Positions 5,314-10,984 of a stretch of DNA of 23,040 nucleotides are shown here, one piece after another. The position numbers and the translations under genes were made by a program. Source of the DNA: a virus; IMG/VR virus record IMGVR_UViG_3300025421_000072, positions 1-23,040 of that record; one strand, given 5' to 3'. The notes below the pieces were generated by a model. That model was given only the letters and a program-made list of their open reading frames with translations, was not told the DNA's origin and ran no database searches. Each line of letters begins with the position of its first letter. Within the stretch, counting starts at the first letter, position 1.

Positions 5314-5711
5314 CAGGGGAGAATATTAGGTGGGTGTTGAAGAAATAGTACGGGTCATTCCGTAGTAATTTCTATCATTCTCATCTTTACTCTCACACCA
5401 AACCCTCGTCCGCCACACGCAGTTGTATGAACCTAAATGGGTTGCATGGCAGGAAACATAGGCACAGCCGAACACCAGACTGACTAGCCTCGCAGCGTTA
5501 AATGGCGACTGCACAAGTTATACGATCAAGGGGTGGTAACAGCCAGTCGTGTAACGATGAACATTATCTCCGAGAAGGATTGGTATTAGCTGTAGTAACG
5601 TGTGAGCAGTTGTGAGTGTCTAGTATGGATCAGGTAGTTGGGTTTTAAAACGGACCCATCCACCCTTGGCAGAGTATCGCCCAAAGATATCTAAACAGTA
5701 TAGAGGACGGC
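5314..5711 (+). other. Long structured non-coding leader (about 400 nt)
   Basis: No supported gene. It is visibly richer in G and C than the flanks. A strong hairpin starts about 27 bases from the predicted start: AGAAAT (5341-5346) with ATTTCT (5368-5373) and TACGG (5349-5353) with CCGTA (5360-5364), loop GTCATT. Further on, CGACTG (5506-5511) pairs with CAGTCG (5544-5549), and GTTATACGA (5517-5525) pairs with TCGTGTAAC (5547-5555, one wobble). These two pairings share bases and cannot form together. It may be a regulatory leader, an antitermination element or a second small RNA. Confidence 0.4.
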
Positions 5712-5951
5712 ATGAAGACGGTAGAAGAAATAGTAGCAGGGTTCAAGGCAATACAAGCAACACACAAGTACGCAACACGCAATACGTATAGGAAAGGACT
5801 GGGAGTATCTACAGAGAAGTTACTGAAGTTACACAAGGCAGGGTTGATTGAGCTGCCACCACCAGTACCTAAAAGCAAGTGTCACTTATTCAGCGATCAG
5901 ACTAAGTGGCGTAAGTTCAGATTAAACGGCAGTCCAACGAGGAGGACGTAA
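5712..5951 (+). CDS. Small hypothetical protein, possible winged-helix (79 aa)
   Basis: ATG 5712 with AGAGG about seven bases upstream. The 79-residue protein is basic. Residues 25-48 (TYRKGLGVSTEKLLKLHKAGLIEL) read like the recognition-helix and wing region of a small winged HTH. The tail is basic and proline-rich. It is the first gene after the long leader and overlaps the next start by one base (TAATG). It might regulate the accessory operon, but that is a guess. Confidence 0.65.
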   Translation: MKTVEEIVAGFKAIQATHKYATRNTYRKGLGVSTEKLLKLHKAGLIELPPPVPKSKCHLFSDQTKWRKFRLNGSPTRRT

Positions 5952-6559
5952 TGACTAGAGACGAAGCAATACACAAAGCATTAAAAGTTTTAAATTGTTT
6001 AAACAACGACAGAGTATATGAAACCGCATGGGTGAAAGGCGCAATCAATGCGTGCGAAGAAGCACTAGAACAACCAGAAGAACCAAGATTAGTGTCATAC
6101 GCACCTGATGGCTCTTCTTGCACATTAAACATTGATGGCAAGGAAGTTTATTTTAATCGTGAACAACCAGCGCAAGAACCTGTGGCTTGGATGAAAAGTG
6201 CATTAGATAATGCTAGAGATGTTTGTAAATATCTTGACCATGATATGGTTAAAGAAGCAAAAGCCCATACTAAATTCTTTTGGGGTGACATTGATAAAAT
6301 TAAGGAGGATGAAGAAGCACTAGAACAACCATCGCAAGAACCTGTGGCTACTGTTGCTGTAGATAATTTTGGTAACATTTCTGTTGGTTGGATTAAAAAT
6401 CCAAATCATAACGATAAACTCTACACCCACTCTCATCAATGGCAAGGATTAACTGATGATGAGATAGATGCTGAAGCATTAAAAGATGATGGTGCTGCTT
6501 ACTTTGCTTTAGGTGCTTTATGGGCAAATAAAAAGCTAAAGGAAAAGAATCATGGCTAA
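5951..6559 (+). CDS. Modular repeat-family phage protein, copy 1 (202 aa)
   Basis: ATG 5951 with GAGGAGG upstream. It is built of modules shared with 6694-7305 and 7503-8039: an N-terminal helical DEA-x-x-KA...CEEALEQP segment; a conserved block with YAPDGS-CTLNIDGKEVYFNREQPAQEPV; variable middle; YTH-x-HQWQGLTDDEI; and a KLKEKNHG tail. The 'QEPVA ... LYT ... W-GLTDDEI' pattern is known in phage hypothetical proteins of Burkholderiales-type phages, with no known role. This copy has two EALEQP-x-QEPVA segments. It overlaps the next gene by eight bases. Confidence 0.8.
   Translation: MTRDEAIHKALKVLNCLNNDRVYETAWVKGAINACEEALEQPEEPRLVSYAPDGSSCTLNIDGKEVYFNREQPAQEPVAWMKSALDNARDVCKYLDHDMVKEAKAHTKFFWGDIDKIKEDEEALEQPSQEPVATVAVDNFGNISVGWIKNPNHNDKLYTHSHQWQGLTDDEIDAEALKDDGAAYFALGALWANKKLKEKNHG
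6057..6184. repeat. Central cassette repeat, copy 1
   Basis: About 125 bases nearly identical to 6811-6930 and 7621-7733. It encodes the ALEQP...RLVSYAPDGS...NIDG...YFNREQP block. Conservation at DNA level, including third positions, points to recent duplication or gene conversion. Confidence 0.85.
6413..6468. repeat. 3' cassette repeat, copy 1
   Basis: Encodes DKLYTH-HQWQGLTDDEI. Near-identical DNA occurs at 7158-7204 and 7878-7933, and a diverged part at 9599-9635. Confidence 0.8.
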
Positions 6560-6701
6560 TGCTACCCCACTTACTAGAAAGCAATGGCTAGAACTTTTGC
6601 GTAAGTTATGGCAAGAGTCATTATTGGAAGCATTTTATGAAAAAGAAGATTCTAAAGATGGCTTGCCTTTAATATCTAAAAAGGAAAAGAATTATGACTA
6701 A
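6552..6701 (+). CDS. Small hypothetical protein (49 aa)
   Basis: ATG 6552 lies eight bases inside the end of the previous gene, preceded by the recurring AAAGGAAAAG ribosome-binding cassette. The 49-residue product is a likely amphipathic helix (WLELLRKLWQESLLEAFYE) with a charged tail. It overlaps the next gene by eight bases. Function unknown. Confidence 0.6.
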   Translation: MANATPLTRKQWLELLRKLWQESLLEAFYEKEDSKDGLPLISKKEKNYD

Positions 6702-7305
6702 AGACGAAGCATTAAAGATGGCGATAAATACATTATGTAATTGTGGATTACAAATTGGCGGACAGGCTTTAATATCACCTTACATTCATGAAACTGTATA
6801 CGTTTGCAATGAAGCACTAGAACAACCAGCAGAACCAAGATTAGTGTCATACGCACTTGATGGTTCTACTTGCACATTAAACATTGATGGTGAAGAAGTT
6901 TATTTTAATCGTGAACAACCAGCGCAAGAAGTTGAATGTAGCAACCATCCCGATGCACCACATGGATTTTGTAGGGATGCAAGTCATAGTGCTGGAAGAT
7001 ATGTATGTGAATGTGAAGGATGGCAAGTAGAACAACCAGCGCAAGAACCTGTGGGTTGGCTTGACCCTAAACAAGATATAAATGAATGTTTTATTACGCA
7101 TGAATTAAAAAAAGCACATGAGTTTCAAAATTCGTATGCTGGAAATTGGAACATTCCACTCTACACCCACCCTCATCAATGGGTCGGATTAACGGATGAT
7201 GATGTTCATGAAATTTTAGGATATTGTGTGCCTGAACAAGATTTTATAGTTAAAGCCGCAATATATAAAACTGAAGCCAAGCTAAAGGAAAAGAATCATG
7301 ACTAA
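6694..7305 (+). CDS. Modular repeat-family phage protein, copy 2 (203 aa)
   Basis: ATG 6694 after AAAAGGAAAAG. Same module order as the 5951 gene: MTKDEALKMA helix, EALEQPAEPRLVSYA block, then VEQPAQEPVGW, LYTHPHQWVGLTDDDV and LKEKNHD. The middle differs: a cysteine/histidine-rich insert (CSNHPDAPHGFC ... CECEGW) could bind a metal and is absent from the other copies. The junction with the next gene reuses the AAGGAAAAGAATCATG cassette. Role unknown. Confidence 0.8.
   Translation: MTKDEALKMAINTLCNCGLQIGGQALISPYIHETVYVCNEALEQPAEPRLVSYALDGSTCTLNIDGEEVYFNREQPAQEVECSNHPDAPHGFCRDASHSAGRYVCECEGWQVEQPAQEPVGWLDPKQDINECFITHELKKAHEFQNSYAGNWNIPLYTHPHQWVGLTDDDVHEILGYCVPEQDFIVKAAIYKTEAKLKEKNHD
6811..6930. 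repeat. Central cassette repeat, copy 2
   Basis: Second copy of the block at 6057-6184, with a handful of base changes, some altering the protein (YALDGS, GEEVYF). Confidence 0.85.
7158..7204. repeat. 3' cassette repeat, copy 2
   Basis: Encodes LYTHPHQWVGLTDDDV; near-identical to 6413-6468 and 7878-7933. Confidence 0.8.
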
Positions 7306-7510
7306 AGACGAAGCATTAAAGATTGATTTATATTTAAGAAATCAGCAAATTCAACTTGATAAAGACAGATTAAAAACAGCAGTTGCTATGGGATGTCATC
7401 ACATTGCTCATACAATAATTTCAAGATTTGTTCCATCTGAAATGTATAGTCAAGTGGTAGAACAAATGCAAAAGGATATTGATATTTATTTGGAATCAAG
7501 CTATGACTAA
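7298..7510 (+). CDS. Short member with shared MTKDEALK start (70 aa)
   Basis: ATG 7298, immediately after AAAGGAAAAGAATC. It shares only the first eight residues (MTKDEALK) and the DNA around the start with the repeat family; the rest is a predicted helical protein ending EQMQKDIDIYLESSYD. It may be a family member whose body was replaced by recombination at the start cassette. It overlaps the next gene by eight bases. Confidence 0.7.
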   Translation: MTKDEALKIDLYLRNQQIQLDKDRLKTAVAMGCHHIAHTIISRFVPSEMYSQVVEQMQKDIDIYLESSYD

Positions 7511-8039
7511 CAAAGACGAAGCATTAAAAATGGCGCATAAAACATTTATGCAATTGAACGAAAGGTCACCACGAAAAAATGATGGTAGCGGTTACTTTGA
7601 CAAAGAAATCAACGCTTGCAAAGAAGCACTGGAACAACCAGCAGAACCAAGACTAGTGTCATACGCACCTGATGGCTCTACTTGCACATTAAACATTGAT
7701 GGCAAGGAAGTTTATTTTAATCGTGAACAACCAGAAGGCAAAGAGTTTTTTGAAAGAGGTAAAGAAATAGCACGATGGGCTGATAAGCAAGCGCAAGAAC
7801 CTGTAGGCGTAGTGTCATGGCATGAAGGAGCAGTTATGGGTTCAATTTTTCCATCAAGTAATATGCCTAAAGATGGAGATAAACTCTACACCCACCCTCA
7901 TCAATGGCAAGGATTAACGGATGATGAGATAGTAGATTGGTTTGAAGAATGTTTTGGGCATGATGAAATAAGTGAAACTACAATGTGGTTTGCTAAAAGA
8001 CTAGTGGATGCTATAAAGGAAAAGAATGATATTAAATGA
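7503..8039 (+). CDS. Modular repeat-family phage protein, copy 3 (178 aa)
   Basis: ATG 7503 (MTNKDEALKMAHK) matches the family start; an upstream in-frame TTG at 7479 would run into the previous gene. Modules: helix, ACKEALEQPAEPRLVSYAPDGS, NIDGKEVYFNREQP, a unique insert, QAQEPVGVVSW, DKLYTHPHQWQGLTDDEI, and an IKEKND tail. The ribosome-binding site is weak (GGAA). Function unknown. Confidence 0.8.
   Translation: MTNKDEALKMAHKTFMQLNERSPRKNDGSGYFDKEINACKEALEQPAEPRLVSYAPDGSTCTLNIDGKEVYFNREQPEGKEFFERGKEIARWADKQAQEPVGVVSWHEGAVMGSIFPSSNMPKDGDKLYTHPHQWQGLTDDEIVDWFEECFGHDEISETTMWFAKRLVDAIKEKNDIK
7621..7733. repeat. Central cassette repeat, copy 3
   Basis: Third copy of the 6057-6184 block. It ends at GAACAACCAG, after which the three genes diverge completely, marking a module border. 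Confidence 0.85.
7878..7933. repeat. 3' cassette repeat, copy 3
   Basis: Encodes DKLYTHPHQWQGLTDDEI, almost identical to 6413-6468. Confidence 0.8.
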
Positions 8040-8223
8040 TTTGCCTATCAATCATGAGCTACGCAATAAGCCATTGATTGAGATAGGTGCAGAGTATCAG
8101 ATTAAAGATAGCAAGATGTGGAATAAGGTAATGCCAGCTTTTGGTATCGCCAAGAAAACATTTAATGACCTAGCCCCAGTATGGACTACATGGGATATAT
8201 GGAGAGTAGCAAATGAAGATTGA
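8026..8223 (+). CDS. Hypothetical protein (65 aa)
   Basis: ATG 8026 directly follows AAAGGAAAAGA and overlaps the previous stop by 14 bases. The 65-residue protein has WNKVMPAFGI and ends in DIWRVANED. No family recognised. It overlaps the next gene by 11 bases. Confidence 0.65.
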   Translation: MILNDLPINHELRNKPLIEIGAEYQIKDSKMWNKVMPAFGIAKKTFNDLAPVWTTWDIWRVANED

Positions 8224-8407
8224 TATTGAATTAGATGGTAATGATTATATGTTAAGTATGTTTGAAGCTATTACTGTGCAGAACTTAGAATGGGATTTGA
8301 CGCAATGGAAATTGGCAACCTATGTGCATCCTAACGATGAGAAAAACCATAAGAAACGTATCAAAGCTGCCAAAGTATTGCTTAAGTATTACAAAGGTGA
8401 AGAATAA
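8213..8407 (+). CDS. Small conserved phage protein (64 aa)
   Basis: ATG 8213. The pattern 'AITVQNLEWDL ... HPNDE ... RIKAAKVLLKYY' matches a class of about 65-residue helical proteins frequent in small-gene regions of phages, of unknown role. TAATG overlap with the next gene. Confidence 0.65.
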   Translation: MKIDIELDGNDYMLSMFEAITVQNLEWDLTQWKLATYVHPNDEKNHKKRIKAAKVLLKYYKGEE

Positions 8408-8583
8408 TGGATACTAAACACTATGAATTACTTGGAGCGTATGTAAAGGATTTAGTACAGTCAGGACGTATTAACTCTATCACAACAGCAGAGTTTGGTC
8501 GTATCATTGAGAAGTATGTGGCAACGTTAGAGATTGAATATCAACGTGATATGAGGGACGCAAACAATGGAAAGGGAAATTAA
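8407..8583 (+). CDS. Small helical protein (58 aa)
   Basis: ATG 8407 overlaps the previous stop (TAATG), with AAAGGTGAAG upstream. The 58-residue product looks fully helical (YELLGAYVKDLV, EFGRIIEKYVATLEIEYQRD). Function unknown; the tight coupling on both sides supports it as real. Confidence 0.65.
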   Translation: MDTKHYELLGAYVKDLVQSGRINSITTAEFGRIIEKYVATLEIEYQRDMRDANNGKGN

Positions 8584-8584
8584 T

Positions 8585-8728
8585 ATGATGACATCATTCT
8601 ACGGCATGAAACACGATGAGAAGGCTTACGCTAAGTTACTTAAACGTGTAGAGGCAATCAAACAAGCAATGGGCAACAAATATTTGTTGCATACAACAAA
8701 CCATAAAACTAAAAAGGAACAATCATGA
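8585..8728 (+). CDS. Small basic protein (47 aa)
   Basis: ATG 8585 (a second ATG follows at once) with AAGGGA eight bases upstream. 47 residues, many lysines and histidines. Its stop overlaps the next ATG (ATGA). No function recognised. Confidence 0.6.
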   Translation: MMTSFYGMKHDEKAYAKLLKRVEAIKQAMGNKYLLHTTNHKTKKEQS

Positions 8729-8982
8729 TTATCGCATTATGGTCTGTAATAATTTTGTTAGCTGTTGCAATATGGGCATGTATTTGCAGTGGTCGTAATT
8801 ACCAAGATAGTATTGTTAGTTTGGAATATCGCATGGAAGGCATGGTGCATAAGACTGATAGCCAAGCTAAACAGATTGGAGAATTAGAAAGATTAGTATG
8901 GAAGCACAGCTATGGCATTAGGTTTGTTGAGAGTGACATAGAAGTAGTTAAGAATAAACTTAAAAAGAACCATAAAAAATGA
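8725..8982 (+). CDS. Membrane-anchored coiled-coil protein (85 aa)
   Basis: ATG 8725 with AAAAAGGAAC upstream. Residues 3-21 form one hydrophobic segment (IALWSVIILLAVAIWACIC), followed by a charged helical region with heptad-like spacing (QAKQIGELERLVW ... DIEVVKNKL). It is predicted to be a single-pass inner-membrane protein with a cytoplasmic or periplasmic coil. Spanin-like or superinfection functions are possible but unsupported. Confidence 0.7.
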   Translation: MIIALWSVIILLAVAIWACICSGRNYQDSIVSLEYRMEGMVHKTDSQAKQIGELERLVWKHSYGIRFVESDIEVVKNKLKKNHKK

Positions 8983-9116
8983 TGTGGGTGCTATTAGATT
9001 TTGATGGCAGTCCCATACGCTATTATGATTATCCAGCTCAGGGAACAATCAAGGTAGAAGAACAGAAACTTACCTTTGATGAAATGATTAAATTACTTGG
9101 AGAATGTTTACTATGA
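8979..9116 (+). CDS. Small hypothetical protein (45 aa)
   Basis: ATG 8979 overlaps the previous stop. The 45-residue product begins MMWVLLDFDGSPIRYYDYP and ends FDEMIKLLGECLL. No clear ribosome-binding site, so it probably relies on coupling. It overlaps the start of the secreted HNH gene by four bases. Confidence 0.55.
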   Translation: MMWVLLDFDGSPIRYYDYPAQGTIKVEEQKLTFDEMIKLLGECLL

Positions 9117-9502
9117 ACAAATTACTAATCGCCTTATTGCTTGTGTCGGCAACGGCATACGCTGAAGACCACACAGTACCACCAACAGGTGTTGTTGCTA
9201 CTACTGACAAGGCTAAGCTATGCGTATCAGGCTACTCAGCTACAGTCCGCCCACCAGTATCTTATACTAACAAGCTCAAGGTTAAGTGGACACCATTAGG
9301 TCATAAGCCATCAGAGTATGAACTAGACCATTACATCCCTATCGCATTGGGTGGCAGCCCAACCGATCCTAACAATCTCTGGCTACAGAAATGGGATGAC
9401 GCAAAGGTTAAGGACGTACAAGAGAACCTATTACATCGTGATCTATGCAAAGGTATCTACACAGTAGAACAAGTGCAACAGCATGTAAGGACATGGAAAT
9501 GA
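9113..9502 (+). CDS. Secreted HNH-family nuclease-like protein
   Basis: I chose ATG 9113 (129 aa), nine bases after GGAGA; ATG 9104 abuts the site. Residues 1-17 are a typical Sec signal peptide (MNKLLIALLLVSATAYA), cut before EDH. The mature part contains ELDHYIPIALGG, PNNLWLQKW and KDVQENLLHRDLC, the His-metal layout of a small HNH-like family seen in phages and proteobacteria. It should act in the periplasm, possibly cutting incoming DNA or scavenging it. Two cysteines in the mature protein could form a disulphide. Family call fair; role inferred. Confidence 0.8.
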   Translation: MNKLLIALLLVSATAYAEDHTVPPTGVVATTDKAKLCVSGYSATVRPPVSYTNKLKVKWTPLGHKPSEYELDHYIPIALGGSPTDPNNLWLQKWDDAKVKDVQENLLHRDLCKGIYTVEQVQQHVRTWK

Positions 9503-9708
9503 CACAAGTTATCTACGATAAATGGTTAAACGGATCTCTTATCAAGCATGAAATCACAGAGGATGAGAATGGTCATCCAACATGGCGCATTAAAGATAGC
9601 TGGGTCGGTTTAACTGATGAAGAGATAGATGCAATCATGGATGATGAAACAGTAATAGATATTGCTCGTGCTCTTGAAGCCAAGCTAAAGGAAAAAAATC
9701 ATGGATAA
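9499..9708 (+). CDS. Short repeat-family derivative (69 aa)
   Basis: ATG 9499 overlaps the previous stop (ATGA), AAGGA seven bases upstream. The C-terminal half, SWVGLTDEEIDAIMDDE ... LEAKLKEKNHG, matches the 3' module of the 5951/6694/7503 family, while the front half is different. It therefore looks like a minimal member of the same modular family, separated from them by about 1.5 kb of unrelated genes. Confidence 0.75.
   Translation: MTQVIYDKWLNGSLIKHEITEDENGHPTWRIKDSWVGLTDEEIDAIMDDETVIDIARALEAKLKEKNHG
9599..9635. repeat. 3' cassette repeat, diverged copy 4
   Basis: Encodes SWVGLTDEEIDA. It resembles the end of the 3' cassette at 6413-6468 but with several synonymous differences, so it is older than the other copies. 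Confidence 0.6.
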
Positions 9709-9829
9709 AATGCAGAAGCTAAACCGCAAAATGCTCAAGGCTTGGGCATTGCATAAGGTAAAGAAAGCCAAGAAGCTATGGTGGAAAATGATTGAACTTA
9801 CATTGAAAAGGAAAAGCCATGTCAAATAG
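9701..9829 (+). CDS. Lysine-rich 42-aa protein
   Basis: ATG 9701 after the recurring AAAGGAAAAAAATC cassette. 42 residues, about a third lysine or arginine, with tryptophans (KKLWWKMIELTLKRK); predicted basic amphipathic helix that could bind nucleic acid or membrane. It overlaps both neighbours. Confidence 0.5.
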   Translation: MDKMQKLNRKMLKAWALHKVKKAKKLWWKMIELTLKRKSHVK

Positions 9830-10055
9830 CCTACAAGATTTAGAGCAAGAAGTATTACAGTGTTGGGGCGTGACGGAAGACTTAAAGCTATTTGCTGAAG
9901 AGTATAAGCACTGTGATATAGACGTTTATAACAAGGCTTTAGGTCTAGCTTATGTATACGAAATGCGGTTCAATAAAGCATGGATTACATATGAAAAATT
10001 AGTAGAAGAACATTACAAAATGCGTAAGGAGAATAACAATGGCAACGAAGAATGA
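9819..10055 (+). CDS. Conserved small phage protein (78 aa)
   Basis: ATG 9819 after AAAGGAAAAGCC. The protein has DLEQEVLQCWGVTEDL near the start and ALGLAYVYEMRFNKAW in the middle. The 'DLEQ-x-x-x-x-CW-x-V' start is a layout I associate with a widespread small protein of aquatic phages, role unknown. It overlaps the next gene by 17 bases. Confidence 0.7.
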   Translation: MSNSLQDLEQEVLQCWGVTEDLKLFAEEYKHCDIDVYNKALGLAYVYEMRFNKAWITYEKLVEEHYKMRKENNNGNEE

Positions 10056-10281
10056 TATTACTGGTGATGAGCTTATCAGCAAGATGAACTCACAAGCATT
10101 TAGAGATAACTTTGATCGCATCTTTGGTGTAAAGAAGAAAGAACGTTATGTACCACCACCTTTGCCAACGACTGAAGAAGTTAAAGCTGAGGTAAAACCT
10201 ACCACTTTAATTTATAAACCTTCTGATTTAAAGGAAGCAGGAATAACTTTAGAAGACTTAGTAAAGATGGTGAAAAAATGA
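10039..10281 (+). CDS. Conserved small phage protein (80 aa)
   Basis: ATG 10039, AAGGAG upstream. The N-terminus MATKNDITGDELISK ... FRDNFDRIFG is a layout seen in many phage hypotheticals. A proline-rich linker (VPPPLPTTEEVK) leads to a short helical tail (ITLEDLVKMVKK). Function unknown. It overlaps the next gene by four bases. Confidence 0.7.
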   Translation: MATKNDITGDELISKMNSQAFRDNFDRIFGVKKKERYVPPPLPTTEEVKAEVKPTTLIYKPSDLKEAGITLEDLVKMVKK

Positions 10282-10505
10282 GCTGGAACTATAGGGTCAT
10301 GGAGTTTGATGACATTGATGAAGGAAAGTATTTTGAGATTAAAGAAGTCTACTACAATCGTGATGGTTCTCTTATGGGATACTGTGATGCTACTGTCAGT
10401 GGTGGCTCTCTTAGTGAGCTTGTGGACGTCCTCAACATGATGAAAACGGATGCACACAAGTCAGTATTGCGTCCAGAAGATTTTAAAAAAGATGTAAGTG
10501 ACTGA
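10278..10505 (+). CDS. MSWNYRV-type small conserved protein (75 aa)
   Basis: ATG 10278 overlaps the previous stop. MSWNYRVM, then YFEIKEVYYNRDGSLMGY and SELVDVLNMMK match a widespread small beta-alpha protein family found in phages and bacteria without assigned function. It is the last gene of the accessory block, followed by 124 non-coding bases. Confidence 0.7.
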   Translation: MSWNYRVMEFDDIDEGKYFEIKEVYYNRDGSLMGYCDATVSGGSLSELVDVLNMMKTDAHKSVLRPEDFKKDVSD

Positions 10506-10569
10506 TTAAATATTACAAAAATAAGTATTGAAAAAGTCAACAATTTTATTTTATTTTTCTATAACAAGA

Positions 10570-10595
10570 ACGCTTCAAAACACTATTAAAAGCGT
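10570..10595. promoter_or_regulatory. Interrupted inverted repeat upstream of the replication block
   Basis: ACGCTT (10570-10575) and AAGCGT (10590-10595) form a six-base inverted repeat around 14 bases, 35 bases before the 10630 gene. The AT-rich stretch before it (10540-10565) could hold a promoter but lacks a clear -35. Possible operator; weak evidence. Confidence 0.3.
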
Positions 10596-10629
10596 CTAGA
10601 ATTACAACATCAACGAGGGGTTTTAAAAA

Positions 10630-10947
10630 ATGCAGACAGCACGGCAAGGGACTTCTATTCCCCAAAGTTATGACGAAAAAGACCATAAAATCATGGAGTT
10701 ATCAGACACCATTGTCTCACTAGATGAAGAGATAACGGTGTTAAAAGATATTGTAGCTTCAAAAAAATGGGATGCCACAGAATTTGAACAAGACTATATA
10801 TTGGAGGTAGTAAACGAGCTAAGGCAGCAGATAAAAATACTAGAGATTGATAATCAAGCACTTAGAGAAAGCCGTGATATGTATCAGCATCGGAATGCTG
10901 AATTGATTAGAACGGTAAACGGATTAAAGAAAAAACTACAAGCGTAG
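10630..10947 (+). CDS. Coiled-coil protein (105 aa)
   Basis: ATG 10630, GAGGGG about ten bases upstream. After a short polar N-terminus, residues 20 to the end are almost all helical with heptad-like hydrophobic spacing (IMELSDTIVSLDEEITVLKDIV ... KILEIDNQALRES). This predicts a coiled-coil dimer. Its place directly before the helicase suggests an accessory role in replication or recombination, but no family is recognised. Confidence 0.75.
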   Translation: MQTARQGTSIPQSYDEKDHKIMELSDTIVSLDEEITVLKDIVASKKWDATEFEQDYILEVVNELRQQIKILEIDNQALRESRDMYQHRNAELIRTVNGLKKKLQA

Positions 10948-10984
10948 CCCAAACTAGAGGGTATCTAGAAGCAGAGGAAAAATA

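Noticed and set aside
5326-5514. A 62-codon minus-strand ORF in the long leader
   Set aside because: GTG start without a ribosome-binding site, odd Cys/Trp-rich composition, opposite to the promoter at 5279-5307 and overlapping RNA stems.
5951-8039. CRISPR array suggested by repeated blocks
   Set aside because: Repeats are 50-125 bases, lie in open reading frames in frame, and the segments between are hundreds of bases long and coding.
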